A DNA stretch of 64,000 bases. Source: Lachnospiraceae bacterium UBA3273. GTDB lineage: Bacteria; Bacillota; Clostridia; Lachnospirales; Lachnospiraceae. The notes under the pieces were generated by a model. That model was given only the letters and a program-made list of their open reading frames with translations, did not search any database and was not told where the DNA came from. The stretch covers positions 1 through 64,000 of the forward strand of contig DEUB01000021.1 in assembly GCA_002362385.1 (NCBI GenBank), given 5' to 3'. The number at the start of each line of letters is the position of its first letter. The stretch's first letter is position 1. Both the position numbers and the translations under genes were made by a program. Positions 46,278 through 56,212 of the stretch are shown piece after piece.

Positions 46278-47222
46278 CTATTTCATCCTGGTAGCCCGCA
46301 CATTGCTTTCCAGCATCCGGTTATAGCCAAGCCATCCCGGCTCATTGGTTCCTTCCAAAAGCTCTGTAAAGGTCTCCATCTTAGCGTCCGTATTATCTGC
46401 AAAATTCAACGCCTCCGCTTCTACTAAAGCGGGCTTTTTGGGGGAGCCGTATTCCAGTTCCCCGTGATGGGCCAGGATACAATGCTTCAATTCGCTCAAA
46501 ATAACCGGCGGAAAATCCGGGATTTCCTTTGCCGCATCGGAAACCATTTCACTTCCCATTACGATATGCCCTAACAGGTTTCCCTCATCCGTATAATCAT
46601 TTTCGGGAAAGGGGGAAATCTCTTTTGTCTTTCCAATGTCATGGCACATTGCCGCCGTTAACAGCAGATCCCTGTTTAAAACGGGATACTGGGTACAATA
46701 ATAATCACATAGCTTCGTTACGCTCAGGGTATGTTCCAACAGTCCTCCCACAAAACCATGGTGAACGGTTTTTGCCGCAGAAGACTTGCAAAATCTTGCG
46801 GCAAATTCATTATCCTCGATAAAGAGCTTTTTCAAAAGCTGCTTACAATAAGAATTTCCTATGGATTCTATCAGTTTTTTAAGCTCTTCATACATCTGCC
46901 CGATATCCTTTTTGGAAACAGGCAGGTATTCTCCCGGATCATACTCTCCCTCTTCGGCACGGCGGATCCTCTTTACATTGACCTGGTATGCTCCCTGAAA
47001 AGAAACGATCTCTCCTGAAACCTGAATAAAATCCAAAGCTTCAAATTCATCGATCCCTGCGTCGTTCGGATTCCAGACCTTTGCATCCAGCGTTCCTGTT
47101 TTGTCCTGTAAAATAACAGTCTCATAAGGTTTTCCGTTTTTGGTCATGGCAGACTGTTTAAATTTGCATAAATAGATGGCGTCAACTCTGTCGCCTTCCC
47201 TGTAATCCTTTAAGTATTTCAT
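46278..47222 (-). CDS. yhaM: 3'-5' exoribonuclease YhaM
   Basis: A 314-residue protein with an N-terminal OB-fold (about 10-90: VILQDKTGTLDAKVWNP) and a C-terminal HD domain (about 160-285: HTLSVTKLCDYYC then MCHDIGKTKEI). This is the YhaM/CBF1 arrangement, a 3'-5' exoribonuclease of Firmicutes. Its start codon shares one base with the stop of the HtrA-like gene upstream (TAATG), so the two are translationally coupled. Confidence 0.92.
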   Translation of the reverse strand: MKYLKDYREGDRVDAIYLCKFKQSAMTKNGKPYETVILQDKTGTLDAKVWNPNDAGIDEFEALDFIQVSGEIVSFQGAYQVNVKRIRRAEEGEYDPGEYLPVSKKDIGQMYEELKKLIESIGNSYCKQLLKKLFIEDNEFAARFCKSSAAKTVHHGFVGGLLEHTLSVTKLCDYYCTQYPVLNRDLLLTAAMCHDIGKTKEISPFPENDYTDEGNLLGHIVMGSEMVSDAAKEIPDFPPVILSELKHCILAHHGELEYGSPKKPALVEAEALNFADNTDAKMETFTELLEGTNEPGWLGYNRMLESNVRATRMK

Positions 47223-48541
47223 TATCTTAACTCCTCCGGTTTTATCTCGCCTTCTATATCTACATATTTTTCTCCGTCAAAGCGTTTCAGTCTGATGGCG
47301 ACTGTCAGCTCCGCCCTCATGGAATTTAAAGCATTTTCATAATCCCCGCTGTCGTGAATTTCCACATTCCCCAGCTGTGTGATCACATCCCCGTTGGTTA
47401 CCCCGCCGGTCATGGCAGGAGACCCGGAATCCACTTCCGTTACATAAACGCCGTAAGGAATTCCCTGATAGGTATGAATATCATCGGTTACCTCCGCACC
47501 GTGTATCCCCAAATACAGCCTTTTATCCTTGTTGGAAAGCTGCTCTATCAGATCCCTGATATCTGAGATCCCGAAGCACGCCAAAAGCGCTCCGCTGGTG
47601 CTTTTCGTCGACTCTCTCGTAATGATCCCCAAAAGCTGTCCTGACGTATTGATTATGATTCCGCTTGCGTTGGTCTCGCTTCCGGCAATGTCAGTAGTCA
47701 GCACATGATAACTATAATCGGCATAGACAATGGACTTTTGGTTGGAGGTTACGATTCCATAACAGACGGAGCCGCTCTGTCCCAAGGGGCTTCCCACCGC
47801 CACCACCGGCCTTCCCACAATCGCTGCAGAATTGGAATTCCCCAACCGCACAACGGCAAGAGCTTCCCATTCTTCCCGGGACATTGCACTGCTTGCGACC
47901 GTAAAAACAGCCAACCCCGTATTGGGATCGGAATGCCACAGGGAAGCTTCCGCCCTGTGTTTATTGTGAAACGTTACCGTATAGGTTTCCGCATGGGGCA
48001 GACCATTCAGATCCGCCAGAATATAGAGCTGTGTATCTGTCTTTGCTATAATAACGCCGGAGGTTTCATTGATGTTCTCCACTTCATTCTGAAACCAGTC
48101 CGTCTCCTGTGAAACGCCCGTTACCGTCACTATGGAACCGGCGGCATCCGTTGCGATCAGATAAAGTTCTTCGTAAATAGCCTGATAGGTCTTTAAAGCC
48201 AGTTGTCCGTCACTTACTTCCTGCTTGATCTGCTGGTTTATCTGTTCATTGATCTGTGCCTGTGTTTCCATGGCTGTTTCCTGTGAAACATTTTCCTCAG
48301 TCAACAGCTCCTCCGGTACGATCCCATCCTCCTCTTCAGGAAATTCTATTTTAGTAATTTCCTCAGGAGAGATCCAATTGCTGATGACCGGCTCTAATAG
48401 AAAGAAGGTCACGCAGGCGATCACGCCGAATATTACCGCCCCGCAGATAGTCGTCATCGTTTTGCGGAATAGTTTATTTTTATTGATCGGCCTTTTTTTA
48501 ATTGTCTCGTTCATAAAAGAATAAGGTTCTTTTTCTTCCAT
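47222..48541 (-). CDS. HtrA/DegP-like membrane protein with degenerate protease domain and PDZ
   Basis: A 439-residue protein with a cytosolic start, a membrane helix (about 30-52), an acidic linker, a trypsin-like HtrA domain (about 120-310) and a C-terminal PDZ domain (about 325-430). The catalytic triad is lost: the His of the TNxHV motif is replaced by ILADLNGLP, the Asp of DLAV by GLAV, and GNSGGP by NASGII, which keeps a Ser but not its surroundings. It is therefore probably a pseudoprotease that binds or senses partners through its PDZ domain. It is first in an operon with yhaM and rlmCD and has a CGGAGAT ribosome site. Confidence 0.85.
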   Translation of the reverse strand: MEEKEPYSFMNETIKKRPINKNKLFRKTMTTICGAVIFGVIACVTFFLLEPVISNWISPEEITKIEFPEEEDGIVPEELLTEENVSQETAMETQAQINEQINQQIKQEVSDGQLALKTYQAIYEELYLIATDAAGSIVTVTGVSQETDWFQNEVENINETSGVIIAKTDTQLYILADLNGLPHAETYTVTFHNKHRAEASLWHSDPNTGLAVFTVASSAMSREEWEALAVVRLGNSNSAAIVGRPVVAVGSPLGQSGSVCYGIVTSNQKSIVYADYSYHVLTTDIAGSETNASGIIINTSGQLLGIITRESTKSTSGALLACFGISDIRDLIEQLSNKDKRLYLGIHGAEVTDDIHTYQGIPYGVYVTEVDSGSPAMTGGVTNGDVITQLGNVEIHDSGDYENALNSMRAELTVAIRLKRFDGEKYVDIEGEIKPEELR

Positions 48542-48654
48542 TTTAATCTCCGTTCCGCCGCTTTATAACCTGTAATTCTGCATGAATCTCTGTATTTTCC
48601 ATGAAAATCATACAGCTTTAGTATATCGGATGGCTCATTTATTGTAAAGGTTCG

Positions 48655-48683
48655 TTGGATTTTTTTCTGATGTATGCTATACT
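48655..48683 (+). promoter_or_regulatory. mutS2 promoter with almost no leader
   Basis: TTGGAT (48655-48660), 17 bases, TATACT (48678-48683). The predicted transcription start is at about 48690, which is the A of the mutS2 start codon. Confidence 0.75.
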
Positions 48684-48689
48684 TTTCAC

Positions 48690-51083
48690 ATGAATAAGAA
48701 AGCTTTTAAAATATTAGAATTTGATAAAATTGTAGAACAGTTATCCGGTCACGCAGATTCGGAGCCGGGGAGGCAGCTCTGCCAAAAGATCACTCCTCAA
48801 ACGTCCCTTGATAAGATCCGCCTCTATCAGAGACAGACCAAAGACGCTTTAGGCCGTCTATTGAAAAACGGTTCCACATCCTTTGGAAACAACAAGGATG
48901 TAAGCTATATTACCAAGCATCTTTCCATCGGCGGCAGCCTTAATGCGGATGAGCTTCTGCTCTTGGCAGGACTTTTGGAAAATACCGCCCGGGTAAAACA
49001 ATACGGCAGGAGCGGAAATCCCGAAGACGGCGTTCAGACTCCCGATGCAGGAAAGGACAGCCTGACGGATTTTTTTGATGAATTAGAACCCCTTACCCCT
49101 CTGTCCGCAGAAGTAAGGCGCTGTATTCTGTCTTCCGACGAATTTGCCGACGACGCTTCTCCTGTTTTGAAGGACATCCGCCGCAAGATCGGGAATACCG
49201 GCGAAAAAATCCATTCCCAGTTGAATTCCATGGTAAACGGCTCTCTGCGAAGCTATCTGATGGATGCCGTGATCACTATGCGCAATAACCGTTATTGTCT
49301 GCCTGTAAAAGCCGAACTTAAGGGACAGGTTCCCGGTATGGTCCATGACCAGTCCTCTACCGGATCCACCCTGTTTATAGAACCGGCTTCCATCGTGGAG
49401 CTGAATAACCGCTTAAAAGAACTGGCCATAGCAGAAAAAGAAGAAATCGAAGCGATCCTCTCCTCCCTGTCGGCCTCATTCATGCCTTATGCAGAAACCA
49501 TTGCACAAAACGGCAGACTGATGACAAGGCTTGACTTTATCTTTGCCAAGGGCCGTCTTGCTCTGGCGCAGAATGCCACAGAACCGGTTTTTTCCGAGGA
49601 AGGCGATATTAATATCCGCAAGGGCAGACATCCTTTACTGGATCCAAAGACCGTTGTTCCAATCGATATCCGTCTGGGAGAAGATTATGACCAGCTGATC
49701 ATCACAGGCCCTAATACCGGCGGTAAGACAGTCTCCTTAAAAACGGTGGGGCTTTTTACCCTTATGGGACAGGCGGGGCTTCATATTCCCGCTTTGGACA
49801 GAAGCAGGTTGAAGGTATTTCACAATGTCTTTGCCGACATCGGAGACGAACAGAGCATTGAACAATCTTTGTCCACCTTTTCGTCCCATATGAAAAATAT
49901 TGTATTTATGTTAAAGGAAGCGGATGCAAAAAGCCTTTGTCTTTTTGATGAGCTTTGTGCCGGAACGGACCCTGCGGAAGGGGCTGCATTGGCGATCTCC
50001 ATATTGTCGCAGCTTCATAAACGGGGCGTATATACCATGGCGACGACCCATTACAGCGAATTAAAGCTTTATGCCCTGTCAGAAAAAGGGGTGGAAAATG
50101 CAAGCTGTGAATTTGATGTGGAAACCCTCTCTCCCACTTACCGCCTTTTGATCGGCATTCCCGGCAAAAGCAACGCCTTTGCCATTTCCGGTAAGCTGGG
50201 GCTTCCTTCCCATATTATTGAAGATGCCAGTTCCCGGCTATCCAATGAAGACAGCAGCCTTGAAGACGTTCTGGCAGATCTGGAAAAAAGCCGTCTTACT
50301 GCCAGGAAGGAGCAGTTAGAGATCGCTTCCTACAAGGAAGAGATAAAAACCTTAAAAGAACAGCTTTTGCAAAAGCAGGAAAAGGTGGATCTGGCAAGAG
50401 ACCGCATTATCCGCCAGGCTACAGAGGAAGCAAGGGATATCTTACAGGAAGCCAAGGACGTTGCCGATGAGACCATCCGGAATTTCCACAAATACGGCAC
50501 AGCCACACCTATGCAGGAAATGGAAAAACAGCGGCAGAAGGTTGGCGCAAAAATTGCAGAGAAAAATGAGAAACTGACTATAAAAACAAAGGCTCCCAAA
50601 GGACCGGGGCTTACTGCAGAATCCGTTAAACCGGGAGAAAAGGTTAAGGTCCTTTCCATGGGAGTAGAAGGAATCGTTGTTTCCAAACCGGATAATAAGG
50701 GCAATCTTTTTGTTCAGTGCGGCATTATCAGGTCCAAAGTAAACATGAAGGACCTGGCTTTCGCTCCTGATGAGGAGATCAAGGTTCCCAGGCTTTCCCG
50801 TTCCCATTCCTCCGGGATCAAAATGTCAAAAACGGCATCCATTTCCCCGGAGATCAATCTTTTGGGAATGACCTGTGATGAAGCAGTTTCGGTTTTGGAT
50901 AAATATTTGGACGACGCTTATATCGCCCATCTTAAAAGCGTACGTATCGTTCACGGAAAGGGAACCGGTGCGCTTCGCAAGGCTGTATCCGACCATTTGC
51001 GGCGCCAGTCCTATATCGCATCCTACCGTCTGGGGGAATTTGGAGAAGGAGATGCAGGCGTTACCATAGCTGAATTTAAATAA
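48690..51083 (+). CDS. mutS2: Endonuclease MutS2
   Basis: A 797-residue MutS2 protein, which rescues collided ribosomes and suppresses recombination. The helical clamp region is followed by an ABC-type ATPase with Walker A GPNTGGKTVSL (near 340), Walker B LCLFDELCAGTDP (near 415), a long coiled coil (about 515-600), a KOW-like region, and a C-terminal Smr nuclease domain (about 720-797) with INLLGMTCDEA and VRIVHGKGTGALR. The protein starts at the family's usual first Met, with no ribosome site in the 20 bases upstream. It is followed by a two-component system gene pair. Confidence 0.95.
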   Translation: MNKKAFKILEFDKIVEQLSGHADSEPGRQLCQKITPQTSLDKIRLYQRQTKDALGRLLKNGSTSFGNNKDVSYITKHLSIGGSLNADELLLLAGLLENTARVKQYGRSGNPEDGVQTPDAGKDSLTDFFDELEPLTPLSAEVRRCILSSDEFADDASPVLKDIRRKIGNTGEKIHSQLNSMVNGSLRSYLMDAVITMRNNRYCLPVKAELKGQVPGMVHDQSSTGSTLFIEPASIVELNNRLKELAIAEKEEIEAILSSLSASFMPYAETIAQNGRLMTRLDFIFAKGRLALAQNATEPVFSEEGDINIRKGRHPLLDPKTVVPIDIRLGEDYDQLIITGPNTGGKTVSLKTVGLFTLMGQAGLHIPALDRSRLKVFHNVFADIGDEQSIEQSLSTFSSHMKNIVFMLKEADAKSLCLFDELCAGTDPAEGAALAISILSQLHKRGVYTMATTHYSELKLYALSEKGVENASCEFDVETLSPTYRLLIGIPGKSNAFAISGKLGLPSHIIEDASSRLSNEDSSLEDVLADLEKSRLTARKEQLEIASYKEEIKTLKEQLLQKQEKVDLARDRIIRQATEEARDILQEAKDVADETIRNFHKYGTATPMQEMEKQRQKVGAKIAEKNEKLTIKTKAPKGPGLTAESVKPGEKVKVLSMGVEGIVVSKPDNKGNLFVQCGIIRSKVNMKDLAFAPDEEIKVPRLSRSHSSGIKMSKTASISPEINLLGMTCDEAVSVLDKYLDDAYIAHLKSVRIVHGKGTGALRKAVSDHLRRQSYIASYRLGEFGEGDAGVTIAEFK

Positions 51084-51168
51084 AAACCAGTCCACGGCGC
51101 CTTGGTTAGCAATAGCTAATTCCCGTAAGAAGAAAAGGATGGCTGTGGCAGCATAGCAGGAGGTATTT

Positions 51169-51885
51169 ATGGTTAACAAGCAAAAAATATTAATTGTAGA
51201 CGATGACGAAAATATTGCGGAATTGATCTCCCTTTATCTGACAAAGGAATGCTTTGAGACTTCTATTGTATATGACGGGGAATCCGCCTTAGAGGCTGTC
51301 AAGACCTTTAAGCCCAATTTGATCTTACTGGACCTGATGCTTCCCGGTATCGACGGCTATCAGGTCTGCCGGGAAGTCCGCAGCTCTTCCTCCGTTCCCA
51401 TTATCATGCTTTCCGCCAAAGGAGAAATTTTTGATAAGGTATTGGGATTGGAGCTGGGAGCGGACGATTATATGGAGAAGCCCTTTGATACCAAAGAACT
51501 GGTAGCAAGGGTAAAGGCTGTCCTCCGCCGCTATAAACCCGTTTCCACCCCTGCGGCAGAGCCTTCTGTGCCTGCAGCCAAGATAAAAATGGTGGAATAT
51601 CCCGATCTGACCATCAACCTTACCAATTATTCCGTTGTATACAAAGGCAGGACCTTGGAAATGCCTCCCAAGGAACTGGAGCTTTTATATTTCCTTGCCA
51701 GCTCCCCCAACCAGGTATTTACGAGGGAGCAGCTTTTAGACCAGATCTGGGGTTATGAATACATCGGGGATACACGTACCGTAGACGTCCATATCAAAAG
51801 GCTCCGCGAAAAGATCCGCGACCATGAATCCTGGAGATTATCCACCGTATGGGGGATCGGTTATAAATTTGAGGTACATTCATGA
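51169..51885 (+). CDS. OmpR family response regulator
   Basis: A 238-residue response regulator. The receiver domain (about 1-122) has acidic residues DDD near 11-13, the phosphorylation Asp in LILLDLMLPGIDGYQ (near 54), and the Lys in YMEKPFD. The winged-helix domain (about 145-238) is of the OmpR/PhoB type, ending VWGIGYKFEVH. A Pro/Ala linker (about 125-145) joins them. It has an AGGAGG ribosome site, follows mutS2 by 85 bases, and its stop overlaps the sensor kinase start by four bases. Confidence 0.95.
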   Translation: MVNKQKILIVDDDENIAELISLYLTKECFETSIVYDGESALEAVKTFKPNLILLDLMLPGIDGYQVCREVRSSSSVPIIMLSAKGEIFDKVLGLELGADDYMEKPFDTKELVARVKAVLRRYKPVSTPAAEPSVPAAKIKMVEYPDLTINLTNYSVVYKGRTLEMPPKELELLYFLASSPNQVFTREQLLDQIWGYEYIGDTRTVDVHIKRLREKIRDHESWRLSTVWGIGYKFEVHS

Positions 51886-53303
51886 AAAAAAGGTTATATT
51901 TAAAATTTCTCTTGGCATATATCATCTTCGGATGCTTCGGTTTCCTTGCGGTCGCTACCTTTTCCTCTTCCCTGACATTGGAACATGAGATCCGGGAAAC
52001 CGCCGAGACCCTTTATGAAGAAGCGTCCCTGATCGCCAAGACCTATGTCAATGATCTGTATAATAATCAGATTACCATTGAAAGCGCTTACAGCCAGTTA
52101 AATGCTTTATCAACCTATTTATCCGCTTCTATCTGGATCGTCAACCCTTCGGGTACGGTCGTTTTAAATACGCTGGAAATGCCGGACTTATCCAATCCGA
52201 AGGTCATTGAAAATTTTAATCCTTCCATTACTGCCGATTCTTATTATATCCGGGATGATTTCTTTGGGGAATTTGATGAAGAAATGCTCAGCGTTTATAC
52301 GCCCATTACCTCCAATTATAAAATCAAAGGATATGTGATAATACATCAGCCTATGAGTGAATTGAGAAAACGCAGCGATGACTATTTGAGCATTACTTAC
52401 ATTACCCTTACCGTTTTGCTCTTTCTTTCCCTCATTATTCTTTTATTTTTTACGGAAATTTTTTATATTCCCCTGCGGAAGATCATCCGCGCCACGGAAC
52501 AGTACGGGGCAGGCAATATGCACTATGAATTCAGCGTTGACAGCAATGACGAACTGGGTTATCTGGCCGCCTCGCTCAACTATATGGCAAGCGAAATCGC
52601 CCGTTCGGAAGATAACCAGAAAAAATTTGTAGCAAATGTTTCCCATGACTTCCGTTCTCCCCTCACTTCTATCAGAGGTTATCTGGAAGCCATGATCGAC
52701 GGGACCATTCCGCCGGAAATGCATGAAAAATATTTGAATATCGTGTTAAATGAAACGGACCGTCTTACGAAGCTGACCAACTCCCTTTTAACGTTAAATA
52801 ATCTAAATACCAAGGGTATGGTCCTGGAAATGTCGGATTTTGACATCAATCAGGTCATCCGCAGAACTGTGGCAACCTTTGAAGGAACCTGCGAACAGAA
52901 GTCCATCAGCATTTCCCTGATCTTAACCGGAGAGGAAATGATGGTTCATGCAGATATGACCAAGATTCAGCAGGTCCTGTACAATCTGTTAGATAATGCC
53001 ATTAAATTTTCCCACAACAATTCCACCATTACCATCGAGACAAGAGAAAAGCACAATAAGCTCTTTGTTTCCGTAAAGGACTCGGGGATCGGCATTCCAA
53101 AGGACAGTCTGAAAATGATCTTTGACCGTTTTTATAAAACGGATCTTTCCCGCGGGAAGGATAAAAAAGGAACCGGCTTAGGACTTTCCATTACCAAGGA
53201 GATCATCCATTCCCACGGGGAAAATATCAATGTTATCAGTACCGAAGGAGTTGGCTCTGAGTTTATCTTTACGCTTGCCCAGGCAGATGAAGAGGAGGAT
53301 TAG
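51882..53303 (+). CDS. Sensor histidine kinase
   Basis: A 473-residue membrane kinase. Membrane helices at about 7-27 and 172-193 bracket an extracytoplasmic sensor of about 145 residues. A HAMP domain (about 195-245) leads to the HisKA domain with FVANVSHDFRSPLTSI (His near 256) and an HATPase domain with NLLDNAIKFS, DSGIGIPK and GTGLGLSI. The partner regulator is the gene just upstream, and the four-base overlap fits a coupled pair. The signal is unknown; a cell-envelope cue is the usual theme for this layout. Confidence 0.94.
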   Translation: MKKRLYLKFLLAYIIFGCFGFLAVATFSSSLTLEHEIRETAETLYEEASLIAKTYVNDLYNNQITIESAYSQLNALSTYLSASIWIVNPSGTVVLNTLEMPDLSNPKVIENFNPSITADSYYIRDDFFGEFDEEMLSVYTPITSNYKIKGYVIIHQPMSELRKRSDDYLSITYITLTVLLFLSLIILLFFTEIFYIPLRKIIRATEQYGAGNMHYEFSVDSNDELGYLAASLNYMASEIARSEDNQKKFVANVSHDFRSPLTSIRGYLEAMIDGTIPPEMHEKYLNIVLNETDRLTKLTNSLLTLNNLNTKGMVLEMSDFDINQVIRRTVATFEGTCEQKSISISLILTGEEMMVHADMTKIQQVLYNLLDNAIKFSHNNSTITIETREKHNKLFVSVKDSGIGIPKDSLKMIFDRFYKTDLSRGKDKKGTGLGLSITKEIIHSHGENINVISTEGVGSEFIFTLAQADEEED

Positions 53304-53328
53304 CCGGATCGTTTTACTATAGATCCGG
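53304..53328. terminator. Weak hairpin between convergent genes
   Basis: A 7-bp stem (CCGGATC at 53304-53310, GATCCGG at 53322-53328) with an 11-base loop directly follows the kinase stop and overlaps the end of the aldo/keto reductase gene. No clear T-run follows, so termination is uncertain. Confidence 0.4.
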
Positions 53329-54159
53329 ATGCTCTCCGGACCATCCCATCTGGGGCAGGCATTCCAGAAAATATTTATCCTCTTCTGAAAGCGCAAAATC
53401 AAAGATCTGCTGATTGCTTATCATGCGCTCTTTGGCGGAAGCCTTGGGAATGACCGAGAATCCTTCCTGATGGAGGAAGCCCAGTAAAAACTGTGCCGGC
53501 GTTACCTGATATTTCTTTGCAAGGGACACTACAACAGGCTCTTCCAAAACCCTTCTCCTACCTAAAGGGCTCCATGCCTGCACTAATATATCATGCTCCC
53601 TGCAATAGTTGACCGCCGCTAACTGTAAATACCCCACATGAAGCTCCAGCTGGTCTACCATGGGCTTTACTTTGGCGTCCTCAAGGATCACTTCCAGATG
53701 ATGGGGCAGGCAGTTGCTGACGCCGATTGCCCGGATGCGCCCTGCTTCATACAGCTCCTCCATGGCGCGCCAGGTATCCTTTAAGCATATTTTCCAGTCC
53801 TTATCCTCCTGTGTCCTTTTGGGCCAGTGGACCAGATACAAATCAAGATAATCCGTCTGCAGCCTTTCACAGCTTTTTTCAAAGGCTTCTTTTGTTTCCT
53901 CATATCCCATTTCATCCTTCCAGACCTTGCTGGCGAGAAACAGCTCTCCCCTGGGAATCCCGCTTTCCTTTACAGCTTCGCCGATTTCAGTTTCATTCCC
54001 GTAAAAAGACGCCGTGTCAAGATAACGGTAACCCGTTTCCAAAGCATCCGCTATGCTCTGCTTTCCGTTTCCGTCCGTAGCCTTGTAAGTGCCAAATCCG
54101 ATGGCAGGCAATAAAACTCCGTTTTGCAGTTGAAATGTTTTTTGCTCCATTTTTATCAT
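53317..54159 (-). CDS. Aldo/keto reductase
   Basis: A 280-residue NAD(P)H-dependent aldo/keto reductase of the small bacterial type (YvgN-like). The catalytic tetrad is visible: Asp and Tyr in YLDTASFYGNE, Lys in LASKVWKDE, and His in DLYLVHWPK. It reduces aldehydes such as methylglyoxal in related proteins. It is upstream of the ABC transporter genes on the opposite side of a convergent pair with the kinase. The start has an AAAGGGG site. It may be in one transcript with the permease/ATPase genes, which end 11 bases before it. Confidence 0.92.
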   Translation of the reverse strand: MIKMEQKTFQLQNGVLLPAIGFGTYKATDGNGKQSIADALETGYRYLDTASFYGNETEIGEAVKESGIPRGELFLASKVWKDEMGYEETKEAFEKSCERLQTDYLDLYLVHWPKRTQEDKDWKICLKDTWRAMEELYEAGRIRAIGVSNCLPHHLEVILEDAKVKPMVDQLELHVGYLQLAAVNYCREHDILVQAWSPLGRRRVLEEPVVVSLAKKYQVTPAQFLLGFLHQEGFSVIPKASAKERMISNQQIFDFALSEEDKYFLECLPQMGWSGEHPDL

Positions 54160-54169
54160 GCCCCTTTCC

Positions 54170-56209
54170 TTATCCGCAGATCCTTTCGTCTTTTAATACC
54201 TCAACCAGATCACTGCTTAAAATTTTTCTTCCACCAATATAATAAGTCAGGCAGACAACAAAAACAATCCCAAAGGAAAAAAGAAAAATAAGGTAAAAAG
54301 GCATATTCTGCAAATAGGCTTCCACAGTAACGCCGCTTTGTTTCAAAATCCATATCACAAAAGGAATGTTAAAAAGAATGCTTATCAGTATGGGCTTTAA
54401 ACTGATCTCCAAAGCTTCTATATATAGAATCTTTTTCATTCCCTTCGGGGAAAGCCCGATGGATAAATATCTGGCAAACTCCCGCTTCCTCTGGACGATC
54501 TGCCCCAGGGCAACAGAAAAAACATTGCTTAGACCCACACACGATAAGACGACCGCCACAATTCCTACGATCAGACGCAAACCGCTTCTCATGGATTCAT
54601 CAGAACGCTCTGCATCGACGCGCCCTTCCATCTCATCCCCTTCCGAAAGAAGCGTCTGCAAAACACTTTCTACTTCCTGATCTTCCTCTCTGGAATCCGT
54701 CATGACCGTTAAAAAGCTTTCCCTATCCAAAAAAGACATGTGCAGACCTTTATAACAGCTGATACTCATAACGATTGTGGGCCGGTCCCATGAAAGCTCC
54801 TCCCGCAATGCGGGACCTTCATCCGTATATCCCATGATCTTTACTGCTTCCTTTTCCGCTATACTGTCTTCCTTCTTTTCAACCTCCTTTTCTTCTGTCC
54901 GTACAATCGCGGAAAGTTCTAAAGTGCCTTCTTCACTCTGTTCCAAAAAGGGAAGGACTTCCCTTTCAAAGCGGCTGCTGTGCAGACTGTCCCAAATCCG
55001 GTTTACTAATATAACGCCCTGTCCCAAAACGGGATTATTTCCCATATTATGGTTTCCGGCATCATCATTTTTGCCGTTATATTTACCGGCATTTCCGTTC
55101 TCGCCCATGTAATTCCCGGCATATTTCTTAAAACTGTCATCATCCAGCACGATAACCGGAATTTCCAGCAGATAATCCTCCCCCTCCTGTTTTATTATGC
55201 TTCCTGAAATGCTTTCCGGACCTCCCAGTTCCAAAAGTTCTTTACTAAAATCTTCTTTTACCGCGGAGACATAAATATTTCCTCTTCCGTACAGGATGCA
55301 GCTGCTGATTCCTTCCGTTTCTTTTGCTCTCTCCAGCGCAGAAAGTTTTTCCGTCACTCCTCCCTGAAAAGTAACCATATAATCCCATACATCCTTATAC
55401 CTGTTAAAATAGGTTTCCTGAACGCTTAAGGCGGAAACCTTCTCTGTATTCATAAATACATAGAATCCCATTACGGCCAAAAACAGAGCTGCACCGGCAG
55501 TATGGAGACTTTTCCGCCTCGTATATAAAGATTTTCTGGCAAGCTCGCCCTCTATCCCGAACAATGCGGAAAAAAGCCGGAATTTCTTTATTTTGCAGGG
55601 CATATCATTCTCCCTGTTAAAGATGGCGTCCATGACGGAGATCCTGCTGATCTTTCTTGCGGGAATCCATGCGGACACCCCGATGGTAAAAAAGGATATG
55701 GCAGCGGAAAGCAATAAGACCCCCGGCCCAAATACAAAATTTACCTTATAGGTCCTGGCCGTCTCTGTGGAATCTATGATAATAGATACGATCAGATACG
55801 CCATTCCCACGCCCAGGAAATTCCCAAGCAGTACGGGCAGACAGCATATGCCCATGGTTTCCTGTATCAAAACGCTCTTTAACTGCCCAGACGTTGCGCC
55901 AATACTTTTGAGCACTCCCAGATGATGGATCCTGCCGCTCATGGATACGGCAAAGGTATGATAGATCATAAGAACAAGGGAAATAACCGTCAGGATCATG
56001 ATAACCGTATAAATAACAAAAGCCGTGCTGACCGTGACCTCATATGTGCCGGTCTTTAGATAACTTCTGTATACATAGTCCTCAAAAAGGTTGTAGAAAT
56101 AATGGCTGATAAAAGAGATCAGCGTCCCTGCAAAAAAGGCAACGGTCATGATAAAGGCCATCATTGCCCTGTTGTTTTTAAAATATCCTGCAGAATAATT
56201 TTTCCACAT
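54170..56209 (-). CDS. ABC transporter permease, FtsX/MacB type
   Basis: A 679-residue permease. A first group of four helices (about 15-40, 58-82, 105-140, 150-182) is followed by a helix near 232-250, a large extracytoplasmic domain (about 255-555), and three helices (about 560-585, 600-628, 640-665). This is the FtsX/MacB-like layout of transporters that handle antimicrobial peptides or envelope lipids. The outer domain has an unusual Asn/Gly-rich insert (GNAGKYNGKNDDAGNHNMG, near 375-393) and an EEKEVEKKEDS charged patch. The gene follows the ATPase gene by three bases. Confidence 0.88.
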   Translation of the reverse strand: MWKNYSAGYFKNNRAMMAFIMTVAFFAGTLISFISHYFYNLFEDYVYRSYLKTGTYEVTVSTAFVIYTVIMILTVISLVLMIYHTFAVSMSGRIHHLGVLKSIGATSGQLKSVLIQETMGICCLPVLLGNFLGVGMAYLIVSIIIDSTETARTYKVNFVFGPGVLLLSAAISFFTIGVSAWIPARKISRISVMDAIFNRENDMPCKIKKFRLFSALFGIEGELARKSLYTRRKSLHTAGAALFLAVMGFYVFMNTEKVSALSVQETYFNRYKDVWDYMVTFQGGVTEKLSALERAKETEGISSCILYGRGNIYVSAVKEDFSKELLELGGPESISGSIIKQEGEDYLLEIPVIVLDDDSFKKYAGNYMGENGNAGKYNGKNDDAGNHNMGNNPVLGQGVILVNRIWDSLHSSRFEREVLPFLEQSEEGTLELSAIVRTEEKEVEKKEDSIAEKEAVKIMGYTDEGPALREELSWDRPTIVMSISCYKGLHMSFLDRESFLTVMTDSREEDQEVESVLQTLLSEGDEMEGRVDAERSDESMRSGLRLIVGIVAVVLSCVGLSNVFSVALGQIVQRKREFARYLSIGLSPKGMKKILYIEALEISLKPILISILFNIPFVIWILKQSGVTVEAYLQNMPFYLIFLFSFGIVFVVCLTYYIGGRKILSSDLVEVLKDERICG

Positions 56210-56212
56210 AGC

